Assembly (NCBI GenBank): GCA_030562195.1 | Contig: JAUJPP010000006.1 | Coordinates: 1,550,001 to 1,614,000, forward strand | Length of the DNA: 64,000 bases | Reading direction: 5' to 3' | Source: Nipponacmea schrenckii | Taxonomy: Eukaryota > Mollusca > Gastropoda > Lottiidae | In this document: positions 47,155 to 59,300 of the stretch, in pieces | Numbering within the stretch: position 1 is the stretch's first letter | Layout: every line of letters begins with the position of its first letter | Notes under the pieces: model-generated | What the model was told of the DNA's origin: nothing | What the model saw: the letters and a program-made list of their open reading frames with translations, nothing else | Database searches by the model: none | Position numbers and translations under genes: made by a program

Positions 47155-48240
47155 AACTCTTTATTTTACATGGGTCAGAATTAGGTCCAATACACAAGGA
47201 CATGGTCCTGTCTAACATTCAGTCCATAGAGACAAACAGACTCTTTATTTTACATGGGTCAGAATTAATGTCAATACACAAGGACATGGTCATGTCTCAC
47301 ATTCAGCCAATATAGACAAACATAGACTCTTTATTTTACATGAGTCAGAATTAGATCCAATACACAAGGACATGGTCCTGTCTAACATTTAGCACATAGA
47401 GACAAACATAGACTCTTTATTTACATGGGTCAGAATTAGGTCCAATACACAAGGACATGGTCATGTCTCACATTCAGCCAATATAGACAAACATAGACTC
47501 TATATTTTGCATGGGTCAGAATTAGGTCCAATACACAATGGTCCTTCTACATTCAGTCCATAGAGACAAACATAGACTCTTTATTTACATGGGTCAGAAT
47601 TAGTCAATACACAATGGTCCTCTCTAACATTCAGCATTAGACAAACATAGACTCTTTATTTTACATGGGTCAGAATTAAGTCCAATACACAAGGACATGG
47701 TCCTGTTTCACATTCAGCCCATAGATACAAACATAGACTCTTTATTTTACATGGGTCAGAATAAGGCCCAATACACAAGGACATGGTCCTGTCTCATATT
47801 CAGTCCATGGGGACAAACATAGACTCTTTATTTTACATGTGTCAGAATTAGGTCTAATACACAAGGACATGGTCCTGTCTAACATTAGTCCATGGAGACA
47901 AACATAGCTCTTTATTTTACATGGGTCAGATTAAGTCCAATACACAAGGACATGGTCCTGTTACATTCAGTCCATAGATACAAACATAGACTCTTTATTT
48001 TACATAGGTTAGAATAAGGCCCAATACACAAGGACATGGTCCTGTCTCACATTCAGTCCATGGAGACAAACATAGACTCTTTATTTTACATGTGTCAGAA
48101 TTAGGTCCAATACACAAGGACATGGTTCTGTCTCACATTCAGCCCACAGAGACAAACATAGCCTCTTTATTTACATGGGTCAGAATTAGGTCCAATACAC
48201 AGGGACGTGGTCCTGTCTAACATTCAGTCATGGGGACAAA
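47155..48240. repeat. 86-bp satellite array
   Basis: About 13 units containing 'agactctttattttacatg', 'ggtcagaattaggtcc', 'acacaaggacatggtcctg', 'acattcagtccatagag'. Two reverse-oriented, diverged units occur inside the RIG-I-like gene at 52765-52930. Confidence 0.92.
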
Positions 48241-49650
48241 TATTAGTCTTGATAGGTACATGCCAGTTTGCTCCTTGTGATATGAATAATAGTTTTGATA
48301 AGTATATGTCAGTTTTCTCCTTGTGATATGAATAATTGTTTTGATAGGTATATGTCAGTTTTCTCCTTGTGATATGAATAATAGTTGTGATAGGTATATG
48401 TCAGTTTTCTCCTTGTGATATGAATAATAGTTTTGATAGGTATATGTCAGTTTTCTCCTTGTGATATGAATAATAGTTTTGATAGGTATATATCAGTTTT
48501 CTCCTTGTGATATGAATAATAGTTTTGATAGGTATATGTCAGTTTTCTACTTGTGATATGAATAATAGTTTTGATAGGTATATATCAGTTTTCTCCTTAT
48601 GATATGAATGATAGTTTTGATAGGTATATGTCAGTTTTCTCCTTATGATATGAATGATAGTTTTGATAGGTATATGTCAGATTTCTCCTTGTGATTTGAA
48701 TAATTGTTTTGATAGGTATATGTCAGTTTTCTCCTTGTGATATGAATAATTGTTTTGATAGGTATATGTCAGTTTTCTCCTTGTGATATGAATAATAGTT
48801 TTGATAGGTATATGTCAGTTTTCTCCTTGTGATATGAATAATTGTTTTGATAGGTATATGTCAGTTTTCTCCTTGTGATATGAATAATAGTTTTGATAGG
48901 TATATATTAGTTTTCTCCTTATGATATGAACAATAGTTTTGATAGGTATATATCAGTTTTCTCCTTATGATATGAATAATAGTTTTGATAGGTATATATC
49001 AGTTTTCTCCTTGTGATATGTATTATAGTTTTGATAGGTATATATTAGTTTTCTCCTTATGATATGAACAATAGTTTTGATAGGTATATATCAGTTTTCT
49101 CCTTATGATATGAATAATAGTTTTGATAGGTATATGTCAGTTTTCTCCTTGTGATATGAATAATAGTTTTGATAGGTATATATTAGTTTTCTCCTTATGA
49201 TATGAATAATTGCTTTGATAGGTATATATCAGTTTTCTCCTTGTGATATGAATAATAGTTTTGATAGGTATATATCAGTTTTCTCCTTGTGATATGAATA
49301 ATAGTTTTGATAGGTATATATCAGTTTTCTCCTTATGATATGAATAATAGTTTTGATAGGTATATATCAGTTTTCTCCTTGTGATATGAATAATAGTTTT
49401 GATAGGTATATGTCAGTTTTCTACTTGTGATATGAATAATAGTTTTGATAGGTATATATCAGTTTTCTACTTGTGATATGAAAATAGTTTTGATAGGTAT
49501 ATATTAGTTTTTCAGTTTTCTCCTTGTTATATGCATAATAGTTTCGATAGGTATATTTCAGTTTTCTCCTTGTGATATGAATAATAGTTTTGATAGGTAT
49601 ATGTCAGTTTTCTCCATGTGATATGAATAATAGTCTGTATAGCCAGTGTC
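48241..49650. repeat. 46-bp satellite array, left
   Basis: About 30 units of 'gtcagttttctccttgtg', 'atatgaataatag', 'ttttgataggtatat'. The same satellite in the same orientation forms the array at 61290-62390, on the other side of the RIG-I-like gene. Confidence 0.95.
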
Positions 49651-49961
49651 TGTTTTCTCTATGTGCTGTGACATTTATCATTTATTTTTTTGCAAAAACT
49701 GCATCGATAAATGTTTTTGCCTGTGATTTAAAATTAAATGAAATCTATAATCAAGGCTAGAGTTAACCCTTCCCATTTCATTCTGTTTGATCCAGTCATC
49801 AAGTTGATGATATTGTAAAGGTTTTTAAAGAACCATGTAATAACTATTCCGTGTTTTAATCAAGTAGAATTCTCGTGGCTTAAATTCAAATCTTAGTAAA
49901 ATAAATTCACTGTTCCAACTAATTTAAAAGTCTGAGTTATATTCTTCACGTAAATAAAACA

Positions 49962-49967
49962 TTTATT
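49962..49967 (-). promoter_or_regulatory. possible polyadenylation signal of the RLR-like gene
   Basis: AATAAA on the minus strand about 200 bases past the stop codon at 50165. This hexamer is common in AT-rich DNA. Confidence 0.3.
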
Positions 49968-50164
49968 ACACTCCAGATAGCGTTGGGAAGCAGAGAGACT
50001 AAACATCGCAAACAAGAGCAAATACACTCAAACAAATGTAAAACATCACTTGTTCGCTCTATTGCATCGGACCCTCGGGAAGGACTGAGTAGCTTAACTG
50101 GCAGCTGACACAAATCAATACCGCCCGTGGTTCAAATAATCAACATAGACAAGATACTCTAACT

Positions 50165-50316
50165 TCAGTTATTTCCATGTTGGATTTTCTCCTCCTGATA
50201 GTCCTTGACCCGTTTCTTCGCCTCTGGTAAAGGCATTTGTCTGAACTGAAGAATGGCTTCCTCCATCATTTCTACCGATTTATTTTGCCTTTTCGCAACC
50301 ATAATTTTCACTGCAC
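50165..50316 (-). CDS. last exon of the RLR-like gene (pincer helices, stop)
   Basis: Encodes AKRQNKSVEMMEEAILQFRQ and MPLPEAKKRVKDYQEEKIQ, then a stop at 50165-50167. It resembles the alpha-helical pincer that follows Hel2 in RIG-I, MDA5 and LGP2. The upstream edge is uncertain. Acceptors at 50310 or 50316 are phase 1, whereas the preceding exon most naturally ends in phase 2; an acceptor giving 50369 would fit phase 2. A small exon with motif VI could be missing from my model. Confidence 0.5.
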
Positions 50317-53300
50317 CTACCGTTTTCAGTGTCCAAGGTATGTACCATAAATGAATAAAATATTCTTGACTTGTATTATAATTGCCGATAACTCACGTTA
50401 ATCTCATCCCGTTTTAATATCATTGCCTGATTAATTAATCCCCCGATTAAGATGATAATTAAATCCATTTACAATCGAGAATGTTTTATATAAAAGCATC
50501 CGATCAATCTAATTTCGCTTTCTTCATTTATGGGAGATAATCAGAGGTTTCATGGTCGCTTAATAGAGTGATTTTTGTCTTCTTTCTCAAGTCTTTTTGC
50601 ATGTACGTATTGGATGATCATGCCATAAATGCACATTTTAGTCCAGCTAAATTGTACTAAAATCGTATGGATCGCTATTAGCAAAGTAAAACTAAAAGTC
50701 ACTGCATTTGAACTATTTTATTTCAATTATACAATAAATAATACATGCATATCAAGTGTCATGATTGAATGTTAATTTTGTCAAATGCGTTTTGTGGAAA
50801 CGGGTTAATAGATGTCATTCAATTTTGACAGAAAACCTATCTTTTGTTCATAGTTTTCTACATCCGCTTTATATACCTTAAACCGCCGTCGCCCTTGTCC
50901 GTCTGCCCTTCAGTCAATTGGTCAATCCATCGAAATTGGTAACAATCTAATGAATGCTTCATAATGACAGTGTTTACCTTGATAAACTTGTAATGCATGT
51001 ATACATTGAATTCTCGGTAAAGTTTGAAATTGGTAACAATCGGTTGAACGGTTTATGAGTTAATGCCCGTGATTTATAAAACAAATGGCTTTGTTTTTGT
51101 AGAGGAGTGAAATCTTTTCCTTTTCTAAATCTGAAACATGTAAATTGTATGTTTTACATAACGTTTGAAAATATTAGATAGCAACTTTCACGGTGGAATA
51201 ATAGAGGGGGAACAAACGAAGAATTCATTCAAACACCAATTAACTTTTTAGAACACGTTATACCAAGTAGCTACTTATTCAAATAAAATAGTGACGTATC
51301 TAAAAATATATTATACTTTGTGAACTTGTATTCAAAAGGAAAAAGAAAAGTATATGTACCACTAGTTTGAAGGGTAATCATGTACTATAGTATATTCTTG
51401 AATATCTAGGTTCATTTTTTGATCACTCGTAGCTACAAGAAGCTTGGTCGTACCAGATCTAAAACGTACCATAGCAGCGTCTTGTTGGTCTCGTGTCATA
51501 CATAAAATAAAAAAAAAAACAAAGAAAAAACAATTAAAAATAATGTATACCAACGGTGGAAAGGACATTTTTGGCTTAATCCATGTATCAATGTGTATCG
51601 ATATGACCCAATATAACATATTATTTAAGTTTCAATTATTTATCATATGGTCAAAATCTTGTTTATATAAGCACCATTATTGTCATTTTGTCAAAATAAC
51701 GTATGTTTTATGATCACAGAGAAATAGATAAGATAAAGATTGTAATACTAAACCGAGATTCGAATCTGCTTCCTCTTCAGTGAATGGTTCGGCATTTAAT
51801 ACCCTCAACTCTGCATCTGATTTCATCCATTCACAAATAGCATAGCAAGTTCCTCGGGTTCTGACAAAAATTAGACCCAGCGAATAATCTCCTTTCTCCT
51901 TCATTAATTTTATTATCTCCTCTTTCAAAATCCCTAGACTTGGGTTTTCATTTTCACTGATACTATTTAAAGTCGATTTTATGACTGCAATGAGAGTAAT
52001 AATATATTAAGGCGAGATTAAATCAGACAGAGCCATTCGGTAAAGAGCTAAATGTTGTCCAAGATATATTGATTTGACTCAAGAACAATATTCCTTTTTT
52101 GACGTAAAATCTTTTGATCCTGAAACTGTGTACGACCAATGGCAGGAATCTAGTTTCGATTTTTTTAGTCTATTCTAATTCGCACAGTTCGATATCAAAG
52201 TTTTATGTTTTATCTCTAAGAAAATCATCGGATCGTCACCAAATCAAATAGTACACACCTTCATTATGATATTGACAAATAAAAGATCAAGGTAAATGTG
52301 AACACAAAGACCACAGGGCAAGAAAAAATGGCGAATCCTGGCCTTCAAGCAACTGTCAAGAAACGTACAAGTTTTTATCATCATTCAATAGGAATAAAAT
52401 CATGATTAGTTTAACAAACCTTTATAAAATTCGTTTAATTCCATTTCAATTTGAGTAATTCTGAAAGTCGTCGTATTTTTTTCCAGGTTGTCAGTCAGGG
52501 TTCTCTCCAGATACTCCAGAACATCTGACAATCTCACCAGGTCATGGATATCCAGTGAAACATTGTACACCTGAATCAAAACAGTTTATATTTATTGAAA
52601 CACTGAACACCTGAATCAGAACATTTTATATTTATTGAAACATGGTACACCTGAATCAGAACAGTTTATATTTATTGAAACATTGTACACCTGAATAAGA
52701 ACAGTTTATATTTATTGAAACATGGTACACCTGAATCAGAACAGTTTATATTTATTGAAACATTGTTTGTTTCCACGGGCTGAATGTTTGACAGGACCAT
52801 GTCCTTGTGTATCGGATCTTCTTCTGACCCATGTAAAATGTCCATGTTGCCTCTATGGGCTGGATTTTAGACAGGACCAAGTCTTTGTGTAGTGGGTTTA
52901 ATTCTGACCCATGTAAAATAAAGAGTTTATTATGATTTTTTTTGTTTGTTTTTTTTTTTTTTTTTTTTGTTTTTTTGTTATATCAATTGAAAGTAGAAAT
53001 CGAATGATCGCGAAAAATACCGGTTTGTCTAGTTAAGTCGATATCAACGTTATTACGAAGGACATTTTCCTCTTTCTGCTAGGTCAGTAAACCTCGTCAG
53101 GTCTCAAAATATCTTACAAATCTTAGTAGATTTCTCCGATTACCCAGTGCATGATCACGTTTAAAAAGATGGGGTCTTAAAATAACGTTCGGAGTGGGAT
53201 TATTTCTTTGAATAACCTAAGATTTAATTAACCCATTTAAATACTTGAAATATTCATTAGAAAAACTGATTAATCAATTAGTAAACCTGATTTGACCCTA

Positions 53301-56300
53301 AACAATGCGAGAAAGCATCTTTTTAAATGTAACTCACTTGTAGATGTCTAGTAATCGCAACTATATTTCCAAGGAACCCTTCTATCAAAATTGATCTAGG
53401 CCATGTCGTTCCCCGATCATGTTCAATTTTCTTCTTCACGGCCAATCGTCTTATGTCCGTCGCCCATTGATTATAATCGTAACTATTCCGGTTTGGTGGT
53501 CGCTTCTCCTTCAATACAGTTATTTCAGGATCTTTCAGATTCACTGAAAAAAAAATATTTCTTAACTTCAAATTCAAACATTTCAGCTTATATTAGTATG
53601 AATTGAATTCATATAGAATATTTTCTATATTATGGTGATTAGGCTACTTACGCCAAGATTGGAATCTTTTATTAGCTAAATGTAACTTATTTTAGATATC
53701 ATTCATATTGACTAAGTTTTGTTTCGTTAACTTATATTTTTGAATTTTTATTTTTATTGATCCATTGGAGACCACAATCATTTTCCTGATTCGTCAAGAA
53801 AGAAAATGAAAATTACGGGTGGATATGGGTGACGCCAATAACTTCTCCACTTTTCATGCCAGGTCCGTATATACAGGTCGGCAATGCCCCTTCCCTTATA
53901 CCCAGCTATATTGAAAGTATAACACAAACTTTTTTTTTCTTTTTTTCTTTTTTTTTATTATTTTATTCTAAGATAAATTAAATATATGACATGTGAAAGA
54001 AAATAGCCTTCGACCAGAACAGAAAGTTATAAAAGGAAAGTAAAAAAATATAGAAATATGAAATGTTTGAAGTCATGATGAAATTCAACTTAAGGATAAC
54101 CCATAAGCATGAGTAATAAATATATCCTCATTAGCTTATTTCCAATGAGGTCCGGAGAGGAATCAAATCATGAAATCTGTTGGGAGGAAGTCATGGTGGT
54201 GTATATCATATATAATTAAATTGATAACAAATAATAAAGTATCACAGATAGAAAATTACAAAAATTTACAGCCTCTGATTCTTAAATAAGTGTTTTTTAA
54301 TTGCATGTTTGAAATTTTGTATGTTTTCTATAGATTTTATATTATTTGGAAGATCGTTCCATAGTTTTATACATGTACCATAAAAAGTAGACGATTTGTC
54401 GCCAATTACATTAGGACCTACAAAATTATATGTACTTGACCGGGTATTCTGGCGACGACGACGAGTGTAAATGTTCTTGAGGCTCATAATCCTAAATGGA
54501 TTTGTAGGATAACTTTGTCGTCGATATCTGAATTATATCTAAAAATAAGCTGAATTGTTTAGTGAATGCCTGGTTCAAATCTGTAATAGATTTACTTACC
54601 TGCGTTGAAGTTCAAAAAAAGTTCTATTTTTAACATTGTCTTAAGAATTTGTTCTTTGGCTTCATCACATCGGCTACCACCTAACGCCACCCTTCCTACA
54701 ATATTACATTTTTTATCTTTATATGATATCAAATGAGTGAGCAAAGTCCCAAAATAATACTGATTATTATTATAGCCAGAAGCGCATGTGGCAAAGAGTG
54801 GGACTTGATGTGGCAAATTGCATGAGACTCTGAAAAATCAACCTTCTAGGTGATGAGGTATTTGACTTGACAATTGGCCATAGGTCACAAGATATAAGCC
54901 TTCATAACTTCATAAAGATCAACCGGAAATTGCAAAAAGCCGAATCTAAGTTTCAAATATCGCTTTCCCAGTTTTAGTTGCAATATATATGTTCTTTCAT
55001 TTAACACCAAAATCAGTCAAATCGGATTAGCCGTAATGTCGGTACAAAATGGACACATTTCAGGAAAATCAAAATGGCGGAAAAATTATTGGTTCAGGTG
55101 TGGAATTTTTGTTTCTTCGTTTCATTGTCATAACGATGGCTACCAAAACGGCGTAGGTAGCACAGCAAAGTCCCACAATAATAATGGTTATAATATAACT
55201 AGTATTGTAAAACAGGAACATACGAAGGTGCGACAATTAACGATACACACGCAGTACAAAATACCAATATATCCATGCGATTTACAAATCATAATTAGAT
55301 AACCTAAGAGGAGATGAAAAGATTTTGAAAAGATGCGACAACTCACCTGAAGTATCCATCTGTTCCTCGTTAGAAGAACCATCTGCAAAATTAATGGGTA
55401 CAAACATCTTGTAAAATAACATGGTTCTCATAGACAGGATCCTCAAGGACCTCATTTGATATCCTTGTAGATCAATTAACAAATGGTATATCTAAAGAAA
55501 ACAGGAACCTAGATTGTTACCCTTGTAATCATCACAAAGGGAGCAGGGTTCCTCCGATTATCATAATTATAAATTATTGGGACTCCACACAGATGAAATG
55601 ACTTCATGTTGTGTTACTTTTATATTGAAATAAAACTTTTCACAACATACATTAAGAGGCAGGTTATACGATCAGTACACAGTGCGATAGAAATACCATT
55701 TATTGATAGGTTTCAGAAAACATGTACCTTTTAATCGTCCAATTAGGAAACTTTCCCTCATTGCCAGGTAGTTTGGTCACAGAACAGCTTGAAACAAGAT
55801 CCTGAATTGCAATAATTGTTTGAAAGAAAGTATGAGTGCTTATTTTTGATAGTAAAATACGCCAACTCACCCAAAGTATCCATCGTCTCTTCCTCTCTCT
55901 CTGTTCTTGGAGTATCATCCTGAACAGGAGGATCTGGTCCTTGATCAACCTGTCCACTAGGAAGACTATATACTGCAGCTGCAAAAGGCAAAATGACAGC
56001 TGCCTGTAATTATTTTACCAGCTGATAGATCTGATAAATCATACAAATATCAACATGTCGGTATTGTTGTCAGCCTCATCAGATTATTTTCAGATAATTT
56101 TTTATTAATAGAATCCGTTTTTTTGATGATATATTGAATGTAATTTTAATAAACTTCTATTTGTTATAATTTCAGAATGGCAGAACAGCTGCTTGGGCCG
56201 AGATTTTCGAAAAAATTACCATCCCGAGCAATCAAACTTAGGCTAGGCCTTGGCCTACTTTTTAACGACTTTCTGTAAACAGGAATTGACATTATTGAAA

Positions 56301-59300
56301 TTTGGCGTTTGGATTAATTTGACATCAGAATGTCTGGAAACTGCAATTTTGACAATAGTGATATTGATGTATGTGACCTGGACAAAATCCTGAGCTGTGA
56401 TTGGTTGAGTCTAAAAGTTCGCGACCATCTCCTTAAAATTCGCTCTAAGAGGCATTGTTGGTGGAATTCCGCGTGAACCAAAATTTGTTCGTGTTCGACT
56501 CGTTGTTTTTCATATTGATCATTCGTCTGCGAACGCCGCTGTTCGGGTTCGGGTTCGAGTTCGGGTTCGTATGACTTTAAAATTGAACTTGTGACTAATG
56601 TTAATAGCCCATTGCGTCAATAACGTCCACGGTTCTAGTAATACTTTATTTTAGAACCAATTGGATAACTTGTGGTGCTATTTATAGTCTCATACGGCCT
56701 TCGGGTGTAGTATTACGAAATAAGTACATACCTTTCTCATCAGCATCTACTTCTATATGTCGTAAAGCAGCTGGGAAGTGTTCCTTCATGGCTTGAAAAA
56801 AATCAAAGGGCCAATCAAGTCTACTTCTGGGCATGCATTTAAACAAATGTTGACAGCCGCGTGAATGTCCATTATTCTCATAAATAACACGAATATCCTG
56901 GGCAGTGGCCTCGTCCAGTATCTCCGACTGGATCAGGTTTGGAAGTAAATGGGTCGGATTTGTTATAAAGTCTATAATATCACCCTCGAGTAACCGGACC
57001 AAAAACTCAGAATATTCAGCCGCCATAATCGTGTAATTTGGTACTTTCCTATCGTCCAAAACATCCAAAAACCTCTTAAATCCTGGAAAATACATTATGG
57101 TCTATCATTGAAAGCGGCAAGACCATTGTAATCGCGGCAAAATGTTCACAGTGTTCCTCTAATGCCTTAACACCTTGCCTTGCAACCCCCCCCCCCTCTC
57201 ACACATACACACAACTAATAATTCCTTAACACGGCCGTGCTTATCCTGTCCCAATAGAATGAATCAATTAGTAGCTCATTATTTTGACCAAAGTGGTGCT
57301 TCAGGAAATTATCTTGAGAAGGCCTTTTATAAATATTCAGAATATACATGTACTCCCCTTTATAATTGACTAACCTGTTATTCTAAGGACCTGAATAAAT
57401 TCACTGACAATATTTTGTTCTAAGACAGCATCAATTAGACATACAACTGCCTTTCGTCTAAAACCTCTTAGCTCTTCACCAAGAATGACCTCCCTTGTTT
57501 CTTCTGTAATTACAATACACATAATCACTATGAGCTTACAAGCTCAAACTGGAAATGATAGAAAATACCTGTTTTGATCATAGATCTTGAAATGGGCTTG
57601 AATCAAAATGAATATCTAACATGAAAGTCTTTGTTACTCGGAAGGGACTTATTACGTAATGTCGACAAAATCTGTTTTGAAGCTATGGACCGATTTACCT
57701 CGGGTTCCTTTATAATTTGCTTTGTAACAAGATTTATCTCTTGATATTTCAAAAAATTAAAATTTTGATCATTGAAAAATTTTAGAGAAAAACACCAATT
57801 CATGAAAAAGTTTCATGAACAATTGAACAATTGTCAACTCGAGTGCTGATTATCGGATCGATCTGAAATTTACAGGATATATATGGCGGGGGAAAGCGGA
57901 AAGAACCTAATGCTATGTAGAAATGTCTAATTCAAAACACAAATGTAACATAATGCAATACATAATACCTCAAACGTCTAATACAAAAGACAAAATACAT
58001 GAAACCATTTATACATAATACCTCACACGTCTAATGCAAAAAACAAAGTACAAGAAACCTCTATTACATAATACATATAACCTCTAATGCAAAACTGATT
58101 TTACAACCTGTAACATCTACCATAGCATAAGATGACATATCTACTTAACATTAACTACATATCTTTGTAATATCTTTATTTAGGTGAGCGAGCCAGCTTT
58201 GGTGGCCTTCTGGTTCCTCACAGAAAGAAATCACTTGAATTAAATCACGTCTTTATTCAGTTCTCTGTACACAAGATCCAAACAAGATTCGGAAAAACAA
58301 GGAAAAACAGCACACAGACTGCTCACTTCCTATTTACACCCTTCTCTTATGCTGATCTACTACAGACTGCCAGGATATGACCTTATGACCTATATGAACA
58401 CAGTTATTCTAAAAATAGATCTGATCCAATACATCAAAGAGAGAACAGGATGTTCTAATAGACAGTTTTCTAATAGACACAATAATTTCTCCCAAACTAA
58501 GGCGAGATAACTCTTATGTTCATTGTTTTCATCATTGCTGCCGAAATCATTATGGAATTGAAACGAAGCCTATCCTCTACAGGGCAGTGTAGTTGTCATT
58601 GACATCCGACCAAGAGACATACTAAGTAGAAAAAATAAAGAGAGGTTTTTTCGTCTTCTTTTCACTCTCAACATAGATCTAAAGTTTAAGTCGAGAGAAC
58701 CAGAATGATATCATCTAAAGAAAAAGTATACATACCGGCAGTACCGATTAATTCATTTATAATAGACCTATAAATAAATATTATTCAACAAAATGTCCGG
58801 TAGGCGAAAGATATTTTCTTCCATAAAAAATGTGCATCCGGTTGTACAAAATAATAAGGATGGATTTTTGAATTTCTATCAAAATACTTTTTTTTTCCGG
58901 TTAAATATTTCAGCAATGGCTAAAACTTCCATTTCTCATACCTAGTGACCTTGACCTTGTGACCTGAACAAAAGTTGTTGCCCTATCCAAATCTATCCAA
59001 TGATATCTTCAATTTGCTGTACATTGATAACTTCCGGTTCTATAGTCAATTGGAAATCAAGATTTGAAACTTTGAAGAGCTCTGTCACGTTACCTTATTT
59101 ACTTACGTCAGAATTTCTCTCGTGTTTATATTACACGTATTTTTTCCAATGATGTATATATAATACTTGATATTTTGATTACAATTTAAAATTGTGCTGT
59201 TTAAAAAATGGAAATTGTACCGACTACTATAGTAACTGTACGTAATTTCACGGTGTCTTTAGTCCACGTTTATTGGTTTGTAGACTTTTTACTACCGTAG

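Noticed and set aside
50880..50930. A small exon with motif VI (CAG ACG GAC AAG GGC GAC)
   Set aside because: The phase does not fit the preceding exon, the key arginines are missing in the only open frame, and the stretch reads like non-coding repeat.
54696..54827. A degenerate DExH box (ATCA) in the 5' part of the motif III-like exon, or a caspase p10-like fold (LFATCASGYNNN)
   Set aside because: Both alignments are short. This part resembles a dispersed repeat, and a shorter exon starting at 54695 also fits the splice phase.
57603..57803. 66-codon minus-strand frame inside the RIG-I-like gene
   Set aside because: It falls in intron 1, with no CARD or helicase features and no acceptor/donor pair in a matching phase that I could find.
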